From Amyelois transitella (taxonomy: Eukaryota > Arthropoda > Insecta > Lepidoptera > Pyralidae), in contig NC_083518.1 of NCBI RefSeq assembly GCF_032362555.1, positions 2,678,501-2,742,500 of the forward strand: 64,000 nt of DNA, given 5' to 3'. Made by a program: the position numbers and the translations under genes. How positions within the stretch are numbered: the stretch's first letter is position 1; each line of letters opens with the position of its first letter. The notes under the pieces were generated by a model. It did no database searches, was not told the DNA's origin, and saw only the letters and a list, made by a program, of their open reading frames with translations. Shown here piece after piece: positions 1-12,895 of this stretch.

Positions 1-60
1 ATCCATGGAAAAGAGATGGAGTGGTCCTATTCTTTTTTGTATTGGTGCCGGGAACCACAC
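1..60 (-). repeat. Family-A SINE-like repeat, 5' end, cut by window edge
   Basis: On the minus strand it reads CCGTGTGGTTCCCGGCACC followed by the AATAGGACCACTCCATCTC block that opens every full family-A copy. The rest lies outside the window. Confidence 0.7.
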
Positions 61-701
61 GGAATCCTATTCTTTTTTATATAATATTTCCTTTGAGTAT
101 TTACAGGAATAGGTATGCTACCGTTTGTTTGAAATCAAACCTCGTAAATAACAAGTTAGGTGCCTAATTATCTAGATTCTGAAACTACTTCTATTGTACG
201 AGAGTGCTACTACTTTACTTCCTTATCAAAGTAAGAATTAAAGGATTCATCAATTTGCAAATGAAGCGGCTCTTTGAATTAAATGTTAATGGCTTTTCGA
301 ATAACACAAAGCATGGCTATTCAGGCATCATTATAAGGTTCTACCACTACTTAACTTTCGATTGGTTCTGTTTAATTAGGTTCTTAACTGACTAATAAAT
401 CGCCAGATACCTTGTATATCCCTAACGATAGCTAGGTGGTCAGTGCTACTCTCGAACGGTTAGGGTAAAAATTTAGGTATCTGTTTTTTATTGCATCGAT
501 ATTTGCATTAATAAAAAATAATATTTAACAAACTGACAACAAAACTAGAAAAATATGAAGATCTATATAATTTTAAAATGCTTTTAAACATTATTTTAAT
601 TTAGTTCTGTTCTTAAGGAATGTTATTTTTTATCATGTGTGCCACACATACCTACAACACATCTGTGTGCGTGTGACATTCTTGATTAAAGTAACTATAT
701 A

Positions 702-1147
702 CAGGGTGACATTTAAAACAACTGCATCCTTTTTAACATAGACTATACCCATGCTTCTGAGCCGTTTGAGCCTATTTTTATTTAAATTAAACGTCATCAT
801 TTTCACATTTAAAAAACCCTCAAAAACTACGTCACACGCTTTATTAAAGACCAATACTACAAAAAGAAATTAAACTAAACATGTAAATAAATGTCTGAAA
901 AATAAATTGTTTTTCTAGTATCAAGATCAAGTAAAGTACAGAGTTGTAATACTGTCTGAATCTTACGCGTCGCTTTTCCGCCGGCCAGGGTGATATTACG
1001 TATTTAGGATCGTGGATTTCGATACTTTTATTTTTTTTCGTACTTTCTGAAATATGAACCGATATTTTTCTTTCAACGTTTTTAAATATCCTTTAGATGA
1101 GTACACTTAACAGTTAAATTTATGCAGTTGATTTAAAAGGCACCCTG
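702..1147. mobile_element. MITE with CAGGGTG terminal inverted repeats, TA flanks
   Basis: The ends CAGGGTGACATTTAAAACAA and the reverse complement of the right end, CAGGGTGCCTTTTAAATCAA, align over about 27 bp. Each is flanked by TA (700-701 and 1148-1149). The 446 bp are non-coding and AT-rich. This is consistent with a non-autonomous Tc1/mariner-type element. Confidence 0.65.
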
Positions 1148-1149
1148 TA

Positions 1150-3771
1150 TAGTTTAGTTAATAAATGAATTCTTATAAAAAAGACAAACGTTAACATATT
1201 CCAAAACCACCTAAAACTATAAAAAAAATCATACTTTGTCTTATTTCTTATTAAAATATTCTTAGATTATTAATCAAAAATAACATTATAATACGAAACT
1301 ACGACACTATTTATTTCCGAGTCTGAATTACAGCTATATAAACATTGCTAGCCTTTGTATTGGCTCTTAAAGGGAATGTTTATAAGGCTATATATTTATT
1401 TCTTACAAGCTGTAGTATTCATTTTATTACGCAGATGGCGTGTGTAACGGGAAATTATACATTCTCCAGCATAATTAAATTACTTTTGTCTTTTCGTATA
1501 TAAATTGAGATAAAACAACAGACTTGAAATCACCTTTATTTGTTTTTAAATTAGTTTATAATGCTTTAGCTTCGGATTGATCGAGAATGAACAAGTTCTC
1601 TCATCGCATGCGAATATCAGTAAATTACTTATCAAATTTATACCTTTTTCTCATCTTTGCTTGTCTTTATTGACCTCACAGGAGAGGAGCCCGCAGCGCG
1701 TCTTTGTCCCATATTCCTGGATCGTTTTTACCAAAGTGACTCCATGAACACCACAAAGATAAACATAAAATTTTTAAAGGTAACCGAGGAAATGTAGGTA
1801 CCTATTATGGACTTTTTACTTGACCTTGATTTACACGGACGGAATTTTGCTCTCTGATTATTTACGTGAACCTATACTTTTAATGCTAAATCTATTCAAT
1901 TATTTGCTTACCTCCTGATTTAGAGTAACGTAGATTAAATCACACATGGCCACATAGCAAGCCACTTAGCATTGGGTAACCGCGATAAATATCAGCCGAC
2001 AAAATACATCGCACTCTGTTGACAAATCCCGCAATAAAATATAAGCATTTACAATAAAATTAATTATTATTATTTACATGGCGCTGTGGGCGATCGCCGT
2101 CGTTGGATTAGTGTGGACGCGGTTTACGGACGTCGAAGGGTTCCCGGCACAAAAGTAGGTACTCTGTAGTAGGGATAGTGTTATAAGGTACTAAAATGTC
2201 CGAAGACCATAGTAGGACGAAAGAGTGGTCTTATTTTAAGAATACAGGTGTATTCGTAAGATAGGACCACTATATTGTCTTTCCATATTCGCAGAAACCA
2301 GATGGCTGTCACTTCGTTAGTTAATTAACTTATTAAATAAAATATTCTTATTTAAGTATGCCTTCTCAATGTTCGTCAATAAACTTGGCTGGAAGAGATC
2401 CCACTATGGGATAAGCCCGCCTTCGTTTAATGTTGTCAATGTGCTTTTTTAAATATTTACTAATTTGGTCATATCAACAGTAACCTTGCCAACCCAGACC
2501 GGTGGGCCCCGCGGCGAATGCTTTATCGCACGCTGTGTCGGACACCTCGCACTCGTGCGCACCTCCCTTTAGGGCCACCAAATAATATCAATACTTTGTT
2601 ACTATTAACTTATTATTTTAATAAATTTAAGGCTACGTTAAAAATTATTTAAAATTTTTGTACTTCGTCAATAGCTAACTACTTCGACGACCGAAATGGA
2701 GGCTACAGAAACATATTCTTTTGTGCAAGAACAGTCCCCTGTACTGTCACTTTACTACGCAGTAAATTTACAGATTGCTCGAGATTTTGAGACAAACCAA
2801 TTGAACCTGCAGAAGCTATGAAGGTCCTAGTTGGTTATTGTGAACGATGCGTGGGGTAAGCATAAGCGATAGATTATAACACCAAGAAAATATAATCATT
2901 TCAATTACAGAGAACTTGGGGATGGGGCTTAATCTATCATTCAGTTTCGACCATAAAAATGCTTTCCACTTTCTTCTCGTGCGCGCCCTAACCGCATGCT
3001 CTGAACTTCCATCATCCCCGCCGTCATAACTCGTGGCGGCGCGGGCGCAGGCGCGGGCTCGACTTTTATTGTGATTTACAAGCACATAATCTCTACTTTT
3101 TGCACGACCCCGCGCTAATCTGAACTTACTTTATGGGCCTATTTGATGCTTTGACAAATAAGATTTGGTTATGGAATCTTATACCTTTATAACTCATACT
3201 AAGCGTGACCCCTTGCATTTTTAAAATTTTGTAAGATTCATATTATTGGATTCAGCAATTCCTTGCTTTAATTCCCAGGAGGAGAAAATATTTGCCTAAC
3301 CATTTTTCATGTATACATATTTAATTTGATGTGTCTAGTTCTTTGTGTGGTTAATTCTGTGTAATCCTGTCAATGCAGGCTTACTTATTCCGGAAAAAGA
3401 TAAGTTAGGAGACTTTTTATAAAAGTAATAAAAGATAGAAAAATAAATTAACATATTTAAAGGAGTTAATTAAATAAACCACTTTGGTTATTGTTGTTAA
3501 CGCGTTGATGTCTTTTGTTTACCCTAAGGCGTATAAAACAAACAAATATATAAATTAAGAAAACAATAAATTATCTACGTGACATACATAGTTGCTCTTG
3601 TCCGCAACTTTTTATATACGTTCATTCATTCCTTAAGTTGTCAATATTTTTACTTCTAGAACGTCATTATAAGGACCCCGAGAGTATACCTACAACCGGG
3701 ACAAAATACAAGAAAGATAAATATATATGTATATACATTTTACCACGTCTCTTTTTATTATATATTCTATA
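1150..3771. other. AT-rich non-coding stretch, nothing recognised
   Basis: Both strands show only short chance frames. Two locally GC-rich patches (about 2080-2160 and 2490-2580; another around 2980-3070) are not coding by any signature I recognise. Confidence 0.5.
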
Positions 3772-3860
3772 GTGCCGGGAACCACACGGCACTGCAAAAA
3801 GCTAACTGCTTCTAAAAAGTCTTTGTCTACCCCGACATACATTGGGACGTGACAATATTT
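3772..3860. repeat. Rearranged family-A fragments
   Basis: A minus-strand 5' terminus (GTGCCGGGAACCACACGGCAC, itself near-palindromic) abuts a plus-strand 3' part (AGTCTTTGTCTACCCCG), so two pieces of the repeat are joined head to tail. Confidence 0.5.
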
Positions 3861-4165
3861 ATTTTCGTGCGTATCGCATATCGCCGTTGACTCGCGTGTT
3901 TCATAAAGGCTGCATATTATAATTTATGTCACAACATAAATTTATGCCTTACAAATGTGACTGTCTTTGGCAACCAGGATTTATTGGGAGTGTGAGGAAA
4001 CATAGGATATTAGCATATTAGGCTATGCTGTGTATTTACTTGATATAACCTCTGGTAAATGTCGTGTTTATTTTGTAAATTTGAAATATAATAATCTCGC
4101 CTTTTTTCGGATCGAGAAGGTAAAGATTACATGTTATTTTCACCATTTGGCACGATCCTTACATA

Positions 4166-4330
4166 CTAAATAAATAAATATATACGGACAGATTACACAG
4201 ATTGAGTAAGCCTCGAAGTAAGTTCGAAACTTGTGTTACGAGATACTAACCCAACGATACTATATTTTATGATAAATGATAAATATTTATATAGATAAAC
4301 ATCGAAGACCCAGGCTAATCAGAGAAAGAA
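4166..4330 (-). repeat. tRNA-derived SINE (family C), tail part
   Basis: Matches the body and tail of the complete SINE at 51222-51466 (CACAGATTGAG...CTCGAAGTAAGTTCGA...GTTACGAGATACTAA). The tRNA-like head is missing. Confidence 0.65.
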
Positions 4331-4337
4331 CTTTAAA

Positions 4338-4560
4338 ATAGAACCACTCCATATTTTTCCCATGAGTAGCGTAAAAGGCGACTAATGGATAGGCTTATAA
4401 ACTTGAGATTCCACTTGTAGGCAATGAGCTAGCAACCTGCCACTATTTAAATCTCAATTCCATATCATAAAGCAGCAGCTGAACGTGGCCTTTCAGTCTT
4501 TTCAAGACTGTCGGCTGTGTCTTTCCGTTAAGAGATATAGACGTGACTTTATGTAGCAAT
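4338..4560 (+). repeat. Family-A SINE-like repeat, 5'-truncated
   Basis: Runs from GAACCACTCC through GGCGACTAATGGATAGG to AGAGATATAGACGTGAC. It directly abuts the family-C SINE in opposite orientation. Confidence 0.7.
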
Positions 4561-4632
4561 GTAAAAAAAACAGAGAGGGAAGGCAATGAATGAATACTCA
4601 TATTGTTTTTATAACATAAAATAGATTATCAT

Positions 4633-4687
4633 CTTGAGAAAAATTATACCTTCAGTTGAGACAACTGAAGGTATAATTTTTCTCAAG
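4633..4687. repeat. Perfect 26-bp inverted repeat with 3-nt loop
   Basis: Arms 4633-4658 and 4662-4687 are perfectly complementary around AGA. It would extrude as a tight hairpin. Confidence 0.9.
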
Positions 4688-4689
4688 GT

Positions 4690-6386
4690 GGCGCCTTTCC
4701 TGGTCTAAACCCAGGTTCCGTCCGAGCATGACCACGATCCAACAGATGCAAAGCTATCACATACCCTGCTGGTACCCACGTCGGTATAAATTAGAGAAAA
4801 TTTTATTAAATATTTAAATAGCCATAACTGTCATTTAATTTTTCATTAATAAATTAGACAAATATGGCGTCATACACGAATAACACCAATTGGAACATAT
4901 ATTTATTGATTAAACACAATCAATATATGATCTTGTATTTTTATTGCCGTCTTCTATATGAAAAAACCGTTCATAATATCTAATTCAAATTATTAATGGC
5001 CGATTAAGATTGAATTTCATTTGAACTTATGTTTTAAAATACGATTATGCAAATATTATTAGTTATTAATAAAGAGTTAATAAATTGTGACTAGAGTCGG
5101 ACGCTCGGCCCACCGCGCTGTGGTTAATTACAATAAATATATCGAGACATTAGAATCGATCAAATGTGAAAATATTCCGGTTATTTATCGATACTAATAA
5201 ACGTGACGTACGGTTATCGCCGCCGATTTATATTTTAGCGTCCCGTTCGACGCGGGGCGCTTGAAATCGATACCTTTTTTATTATTTTTGTGATTGGTCG
5301 GTGTGCGATGCATTGAATCGATAGCAATAAGCAGTTTTTAGGGTAATAGTAACATTTGCGTTTTTTTTTTAATATTACAGGTTCATAGAATTGTTGATAA
5401 TTTGTTTTCATAGTCTTTCACGACACCGCATAGCCCTATGTTAGTCGAGCCAAATAGAATTGTATTTATGTTGTAAGTGTTCACTCAATTTAATTTCGTA
5501 CAATTTCATATTAAATTTCACTAACAAGCGAGACTAGAAAATTGTAAGGAACCTTTAATCCTTCCTTGTATATCTCCGTGTAAGCGATATCTCATAACGT
5601 GGCAAGCTCACACGAGCTCGATTTATGCGTTTATTGGGCATCGACAATATAAAGCATTTCCCGAGGCGACACTACGGGTCTCTCCACTCGTTGGGGTGCT
5701 ATTCACAAATACTCCACATCTTATTTTATGGGAGAGGCAAATGAAAATTTTGTTTGCGTGAAGGAGGATCATATAAGGAGGAAGTCCATAATCTTCGCGA
5801 ATTACATGGACCAGCTAATGTTGTAGGAAATTAAGGCACAAATAGGTACTTACGAAACTACTACCGTATTCATAACGAAAATCGTAACGAAAAAAAAACC
5901 AGTCAAGATAGGTACATACATATGTATATGTTCTTATTATCCGATAATTACTTTAACACCCACTTAATTTCTCTGCTTGACAGAAGAAGCTAAAACTGAA
6001 GCTCGCTTTCTACATATCAGGCCAAAGAAGGCCAACGAATAGGTTTCGGTGTCCTTAGTAAATAGATTTATGTGGACCATAGGATAACTCAATGGGACTA
6101 GTTGGGTAGACGGACTTTAGTGACGCCAACGCCTACATTCGAGAGCCGTAGAACATGCGTGCAACATTTTTATTTATTTATTTATGTACACAAAATTATA
6201 TACATGAGCATTTTATTCAGTAATTCTAGTACAAAGATGCTACTTATTTCAACAGAAACCTCTTCCAGTAGACCCATGAGAGTAGAGATGAATTTTGGAG
6301 CAGTATGGCGTGTGCATAAATATCTTTTAACATATTTGACTTAACATACATGCTAATACATACATAATTAAACATGGAACAATAAA
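4690..6386. other. Non-coding, includes a possible conserved patch at 5090-5290
   Basis: No coding frame. At 5090-5290 base composition is less AT-skewed, with several ATCGAT motifs (around 5153, 5188 and 5267), which could mark a regulatory element of the H2.0 locus. This is only an impression. Confidence 0.25.
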
Positions 6387-6565
6387 ATAAGGGATAGGCT
6401 TATAAACTTGGGATTCCTCTTTTAGGCGTTGGGCTAGCAATCTGTCACTATTTGAATCTCAATTCTGTCACTAAGCCAAACAGCTAAGCGTGGCCCATCA
6501 GTCTTTTCAAGACTAGCGGCTCTGTCTACCCCGCTAGGAATATAGACGTGATCATATGTATTTAT
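6387..6565 (+). repeat. Family-A SINE-like repeat, 3' half
   Basis: Runs from TAAGGGATAGGCTTATAAAC through GGGCTAGCAATCTGTCAC and AGTCTTTTCAAGACT to ATATAGACGTGATCATATG. Confidence 0.75.
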
Positions 6566-7049
6566 GAACAATAAAATAAATGATAATAATAAACTACATT
6601 AATTGCCTTCGTTACTCGAAATATTTGAAAATACTCCCCCGCCTTGGGTCGCCTCGTTCAGAGTTACGACAATAATTCCCTTCAACAATACACTTTATTA
6701 ACAGTTAGTTATGTCCGCCGTGATGATATCGCGCCTACAATTAAATATTAATATGTGTTCGATTCGATTTATATTGCCCTTTAACGAGGCTCTGATCGTT
6801 CGGCGATGTGGGAGTTATGACGTACTTTGTATTTAACAATGTAGCTTTTAGTACTAAGTCACTGGTCTAGTTGATAGCCTGGGCTACAATCGTTGTAAAT
6901 ATTTCTACGTTAAATTGTTATTTGTTAGGATAGTATAAATTCGAATTTTTATTGACCTGAAAAATTAAAGGAAAAGTAATGTTTTTTTTTGTTAATTCTC
7001 TCTCTTTCATCACAGCTTTGTTGGTCACCTGCTATTCTTATTCGAGTAA

Positions 7050-7170
7050 TCTATACTAATATTATAAAGCTGAAGAGTTTGTTTGTTTGTTTTTTTGTTG
7101 GAACGCGCTAATCTCAGAAACTACTGGAAACCAAAAATTATTTTGAATCTTTGAATTATTCATGATTTAA
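7050..7170 (+). repeat. Helitron-like (Lep1-type) repeat, 5' fragment
   Basis: Begins A|TCTATACTAATATTATAAAG and continues GAAGAGTTTGTTTG...AACGCGCTAATCTC, like the complete copy at 20334-20607. It then loses similarity. Confidence 0.65.
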
Positions 7171-7454
7171 AATTAAAATCAAATAAAATTTAACGTTAAT
7201 TAAACACTGTTTAAGCATTAACCTCTTTCAATTATCATTTACCCATATTGTAGGTATTGCTTTGAATCGACACCCGCCACTTCACAAACTCATACACATT
7301 ATATTAATGTTACATCTGACGTGAACAATCAGGCATTACATAAAATTCCAAGATAATACCAAAGTATAATTTGTTTACCGATTTCCTGATCATAAAATAT
7401 TGATTTGTTCAAGTTATTTAAGTAAATTCAGTCTCTGCCATTTTTTTTTATCGA

Positions 7455-7805
7455 ATGGGATATTCCCCGGGTCTTCACGGGTGTGGGACTCCTGGCACCT
7501 AGTATACCAGCCTACCCACTAAAACCCCTCCGTTCGCCCTTCTTGCCATTTTGAGGGCATAATGGGATCGCAAGCATTTCACCACGATACCCTCCCGGCT
7601 GCCCGGCGCTTCTGTGCCAGGAATCTTGCTGTAATGGGCGACCAGTAAGTTGCTGGCCGCCCTTTCCATCCCAGGGTCGGGAAGTGACCCTAGTGAGGCA
7701 GTAGACGCGCACGATAAAGTGCACGCCTTCTGCCCGAAAATTCAGCCTCTGCCTACCCCTCCGGGAAAAGGCGTGATTTTATGTATGTATGTATATATGT
7801 ATATT
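7455..7805 (+). repeat. GC-rich repeat block ending in the family-A/B type tail
   Basis: A markedly GC-rich segment (CCACCACGATACCCTCCCGG-like region, about 7500-7740) leads into CTCTGCCTACCCCTCCGGG, AGGCGTGAT and a TATG-rich tail. This is the same tail that ends family B at 29838. Probably a retroposon with a third, different head. Confidence 0.45.
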
Positions 7806-9200
7806 TTGTCAGTACCTTTATACGCACAGTGATTATGACTTTACAAAGTTTGGAACTTTTTGTTTTTAAAAGACTGATTAGCTAACATATTATTGTAGGT
7901 ACAGCCCAAACCGCTGGATCTATAGGGAAATTAAAAAAAAAAATTATTTCATCCCACTGACTCTAGCCTAACCATAGAGCATTTCTTCCTCCACCCTCTG
8001 AAACTTATTTTCAAAACTTTATCAAACTGTCATTAAAGGGAAAAAGATACAGTTTAAATGATCTCTGAGAACATGAGCTTCCTCCAATCAGCATCACGTT
8101 AATTACTGAGATAGCTCCATAATCTACTCAAATTTTTATCTTCATTTTTTAATTTTTTACAGGCAAATTACGATTTTATTTACAACTGCGACATCGAACG
8201 TCAACAGCGACCTCTCTGTATGTAACAGAGAAAGCGTGCGTGTATCCGAAACCAATTCGTGAGAGGGCATCGAAAAAAAATAACTTATTACCGCCCCTAC
8301 GCGTAAACTTGTCAGCGGTCGTTCCCGTAAACTGTAAGATGATATTTTAACGTCCGATATTTAATATTTATTGAGACACCCAATATGAGCGACCATTTGT
8401 ATAAATAATCGTTTGTATTGATGCTCATTGATACGCTTGTTGTGATTTATGTACTTATATGCGTTATTTCACTTTGTTCATTGATTTTCGTTGTTAATAT
8501 GTAAAACATAATAATGTTTTTTAAGTTTATGTTTTAAATAATAATATTTGTTTAATTTAAATATACATAATTTAGATAGACTTAAGCTAAAACTAAATTG
8601 ATATTATCTACAAATATGTAACCTAGTACCTTCATTCTAACACTCCCTGCAAAATTTTGAATTCTATATATCTTATTTTTAATTGTGAGTTCAGCTATAC
8701 CCACTGAAATTAGAATATTATTCCAATTTTTGAGCTAGATATGCTTAATGGATAAAAAATATTAATTATTTCTAAATATAAGTAGGTAAATGTTCCTTTA
8801 ACTGATTTCTTTAGTCTCTTTCAGTTACTTTAAACAATAGAACAAATATTAGCATCAATAACAAACTGACTCCTACCCACCTCTTAAAGCCCTGGAACGT
8901 TGTAAGTGTTTTTAAAAAAATAAAAATCAAATTTTATAAGAAATCTTGCAGATGTTTGTAAATAACCTCTTTAATCTTGATCGTTTGTATTTTTACTTGG
9001 TTTGTTTCATCTTTTGAACAAGACGTGAGTTTAAGTGCAATAATGACAGTTCGATAATACAAAGCAAATTGATAGATATGTTAAAAGTATAGGTAAGTAC
9101 CTACTCAAAGTTCAGTTTTTACCAAGATTAGACGCATCTGTGTGAACTGGCCCTAAGCCGTTAACGTAAGATTCCGGAAATAATTTAAATCTTATAAACT
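7806..9200. other. Non-coding, nothing recognised
   Basis: AT-rich with no frame of note. A patch at about 8160-8340 is less AT-rich but carries no recognisable signal. Confidence 0.4.
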
Positions 9201-9436
9201 GCCGTGCCGTGTGGTTCCTGGCACCAATAAAAAAACAATAGGACCACTCCTTCGCTTTCCCATTAATGTCGTAAAAGGTGACTTCAGGACAGGGTTACAA
9301 ACTTGGAATTCTTCTTTTTGGCGATGGGCAAGCAACCACTCCTTTTAATCTCAATTCTATCATCAAGGCAAAAAGCTGAACGTCAAGAATTTTCAAGCCT
9401 GTTGGCTCTGTCTACCCCGCAAGGGCAATAGAACTA
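9201..9436 (+). repeat. Family-A SINE-like repeat, near full length
   Basis: Starts GCCGTGCCGTGTGGTTCC and ends TCTACCCCGCAAGGGCAATAG. The middle is divergent and has lost the AGTCTTTTCAAGACT hairpin. Confidence 0.75.
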
Positions 9437-9530
9437 AGTAAATAAGTAAGTTATGAACTGCTTTATTAAACTGAGTAAAGATTTTTTAGATCCAAAAACC
9501 TTTTATGTAAAAGAAAACCTTTTTTCAAAC

Positions 9531-9562
9531 CGCACGTAAACGAAGTCGCGGGCACAGCTAAA
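9531..9562 (+). repeat. Helitron-like 3' end fragment
   Basis: Contains ACGAAGTCGCGGGCACAGCTAA, the lepidopteran Helitron-like 3' terminus. Confidence 0.5.
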
Positions 9563-9624
9563 AGAAACTAATTTTGAACAAATTTCACGAAGAGACAGAC
9601 TAGACCATCAGTAGTAATATTGTC

Positions 9625-9720
9625 ATTTCCGGTATATCCCTTGCGGAGTAGACAGAGCCAACGGTCTTAAAAAGGTCACGTTTAGCTGTTTTCTATACCT
9701 TGAGGTATACCTATAATTTT
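9625..9720 (-). repeat. Family-A related 3' fragment
   Basis: On the minus strand it reads ...GACCGTTGGCTCTGTCTACTCCGCAAGGGATATACC, the family-A 3' part. It is preceded by ATACCTCAAGGTATAG, which is shared with the copy at 19315-19430. Confidence 0.5.
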
Positions 9721-11502
9721 CTAACCTACAATTTTGTAAGCATATAAAGAGAATAACTTCAAAGTTACTCAACCCCCGTAACCTCGCACGCACCAGCTGT
9801 CGATTCTTAATGAAACGTAACTCTTTAGGAAATGAAAACAAATGATTAGCACGAATTTAGACGAAGTGCTTTGGGTGCAGTGCCCTCGGGATGTTATTCT
9901 GTTTGTTATCTCACTCCGGATGGCCGCTGGCCCTGGACAAGGATCTAAAGTAAATGGATGTGACAGTGTGGTTCTTGGTACGTATCACCCGGTCTTATTC
10001 CCGCGAATGTAGTAGAGGCGAACAGGTGTGTAATCATTTTCAACTGGTGTAATAATTATAATTCAAGATGGATTGGATTAGATTCAACTTTAACAGAGTT
10101 AAGGTGGTCAGATATTGTAGGCAACCTTCTTGATTTGTATTTAATTATTTTTTTTATATAAATATTAACAGGCAAAGGCAGCTGGCATAAATATGCATAT
10201 TAATGCCATGACTTGTTTTGGTTAGCGAAAAAACTAAAATTTTTATTGTTAAATATTTTTCTTTGATTTCCAAAAATATAGTGCTTTTTATTTCATCATT
10301 ACTCTCTTCTGTTCTCTCTCTGTCTTCTTTAGTGTATTAAGAATATTCACTAACTTTTCACTATAGGTACTTCCCACAGATACATTCAACTAACTTCTTT
10401 ATTCTACAATGAAGCAAGAATAAAGAAGGCATGTTGATTGATAGGCAATACCCGTCAATAAAAAAAATAAAATAAGGGATGTGAAATTCTTGGCGATGGC
10501 ATAACAATGTCATAAAGATTCAGCAGTAAAAGCTATAAGTTACTGCTCTCATTTGGTAAAGCTTTAATAGTCGATTTAATTTGCCTGCCGGCCGCCCTGT
10601 CGCATTTTCGGTTACGATTTTCTCTTTAATAACCTCCTCTTTTCTGTCGCAGTCGCTTTAAAACTATTGTTTTGACAACAGCGATGTTGATCAAAGACAA
10701 CCAACTACCAAACTAGCCTATGCCGAAATAATAAAAAAAATACGGACTAATCAAGGTTCAGGTACGTTCCAGTTCGATTATTTAGGTATTTTTGACACAT
10801 CTAGTAACAGTTACTATAACTCTTGAGTCCTAGCGTAATTCGGTGGACGATAAGATTTACAATAGAATACTTTACTGTCAAGAAAACATGAGCAGACTTA
10901 ATAAATCTCCCAGTGATTCCCCGGGAACTTTACAATACGGAAGTCCAGAGTTTGATTGCGGTCGTAAATTACGAGGATAGTAACAATGAAAGAACATTTT
11001 AAAACTAAATGGCCCTTTATAAGGTCTCAAATCTATCTATATGAATCTAGGATGTGTATGTATCTTCTAAACTCGAAATAAAATTTTATAATAAGTATTA
11101 ATAAATTACGTTCAATATAACACGTGAGATCGAAAAATAAACCGCAGTTATGATTTAGCGGTGAGCTTGATACTTTGCACGCTCTGCTTTTTAATAGGTA
11201 TCATGTTTAGGAGACTCATACACTCTCTAGTTACAAAACTTTCAGCAATATGCACTGAAAAAGCAACCTTGGAATGGCCAATATTCTTTATTGTTTTTTT
11301 TTTTAAATATTGAACTATCTTTTGAATGCCTTAATTTTTTTTTATCAGTTAATAAGTGCGTTGCTATTGCAAATTTCTGTTTTAATATTGGCTTGCCTTC
11401 TGTTTTGAAACGAGATTTCTCATGGAGATAAGAATGAGGTGTAAGAAGATATCATACATGTGTCTCAGTTTTTAAACTGTAAGTCAAGTGGATTTTTTAT
11501 GC
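9721..11502. other. Non-coding, nothing recognised
   Basis: No supported coding frame, RNA or clear repeat. AT-rich with short homopolymer runs. Confidence 0.4.
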
Positions 11503-11504
11503 TA

Positions 11505-12893
11505 GGAGTCCGTATACTAGGACCGCTACCAACTGGACCCGCGGTTCCAGCCGCCGGCTTCATTTATTTTAAATATTTTCTTCTGGCGACTGTTTTCAGC
11601 TCAAAATTTTAAAAAGATATAGTATTTTTGAAGCCCACATTCAAGCGCAATTTGCATTTCATAATAAACATCAAGTCATAATGACTAAAAATTTTCGTAT
11701 AATGACGTACAATTTTACATGAAATACAAACAATCAACTAATTAACCCATATATAAGTAAAATAAAATAGTAAACAAATTACAAAATGTTACCTAAAATT
11801 CAAAAGTCCGTTTAACAACAAGTACCTAAGTAAGACATTGTCAAAGAAATATGTAAAAATCTTAAATATGTATAAAATATTTATATATCCTATCCACACA
11901 AATCATGTTAAAAATTGACAACGGAAGTATGACACTAAAATGTTTCTTGCTTAGACTGTAGAGGAGAAGGTGCAATTGTGGCCCCCTACTTTGTTTTTGA
12001 GTGTTTATAAAAAAAATAAAGTATCTAGAAACTGGAAACATATTTTATTGGGCTCTTTGATCATTTGTTTATGCATATTTTACTATGGAATAAATGAAAC
12101 TAGTACCAGATAATCAGAAATAATATTTATTCTTAAATTAACAAATTTGGCATAATGAGATCAAGTGATGGTTATGTGGCACCCTGGGGGGGTCATATTA
12201 AATGTATTGCACAATTGAAACCTAACGGCAAAAATCACAAATATAATATTCGCCTTCTGGACCTGCACAGGCTGTATGAGCCCACAATTCTCAACTCTGA
12301 CGCTGTATTCAATGCGCACCAGGTCTGTTATTCGAAATCGATAAATTAGTCTTACATGTAATGTGAGCAATTTGAGGGGGTCGCATTACAAATATTGAGA
12401 TAATCAAAACAAATATACCTAACATATTTATAAAATGCTTAAATTTCATAATTAACTTTGAATCCAGCAGAAAAATGTTCAATGAATAAAACGTGCAGAC
12501 ACAAAAACACAAATTCAATAATTTTCAATTTTTACGCAAGTTAAATCACCGCAGTTAAAAAGTTTTCTCACAAACGTGTTACGAATAATTATAATAACGT
12601 ATAAACGGGGCGACACCTGACGAATTTCATGGGTGCTAAATATTGGTGTCACAACGAGGATTTAGAACCACCGAAAATTTGCTAGTTGGCGTTATTAGAA
12701 AATATTAATATTAATGGGGGCCAAAATACATGGGGGGGCCGCAATTGCACCTTTTCCTCTACTTTTTTTTATTTCTGTTTATAAGAGCGATCCCAGTCGC
12801 TGGAAGAAAATATTTAAATTAAAAGATTTCGCCGACAGGACCGCCCAGCCCTGGCCCTGGTCCAGTTAATAGCGGTCCCAGTTGACCGACTCC
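11505..12893. mobile_element. TIR DNA transposon derivative (outer element)
   Basis: The ends GGAGTC...GGACCGCT..AACTGGACC are inverted and share similarity for about 100 bp, including TAAATATTTTCTTC near the inner side. TA dinucleotides flank both ends (11503-11504, 12894-12895). It is interrupted by a second TIR element (11961-12759). No transposase is recognisable. Confidence 0.6.
11961..12759. mobile_element. TIR DNA transposon nested in the outer element
   Basis: The termini GAGGAGAAGGTGCAATTGTG and GAGGAAAAGGTGCAATTGCG (right end reversed) pair over about 26 bp and continue as GGCCCCC. TA flanks at 11959-11960 and 12760-12761 suggest a Tc1/mariner/pogo-type insertion. A 64-codon frame at 12155-12349 resembles nothing I recognise and may be a transposase remnant or chance. 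Confidence 0.65.
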
Positions 12894-12895
12894 TA

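Noticed and set aside
2816..3085. 89-codon minus-strand frame with Arg/Ala-rich start
   Set aside because: Reflects a local GC-rich patch. No splice context or family signature.
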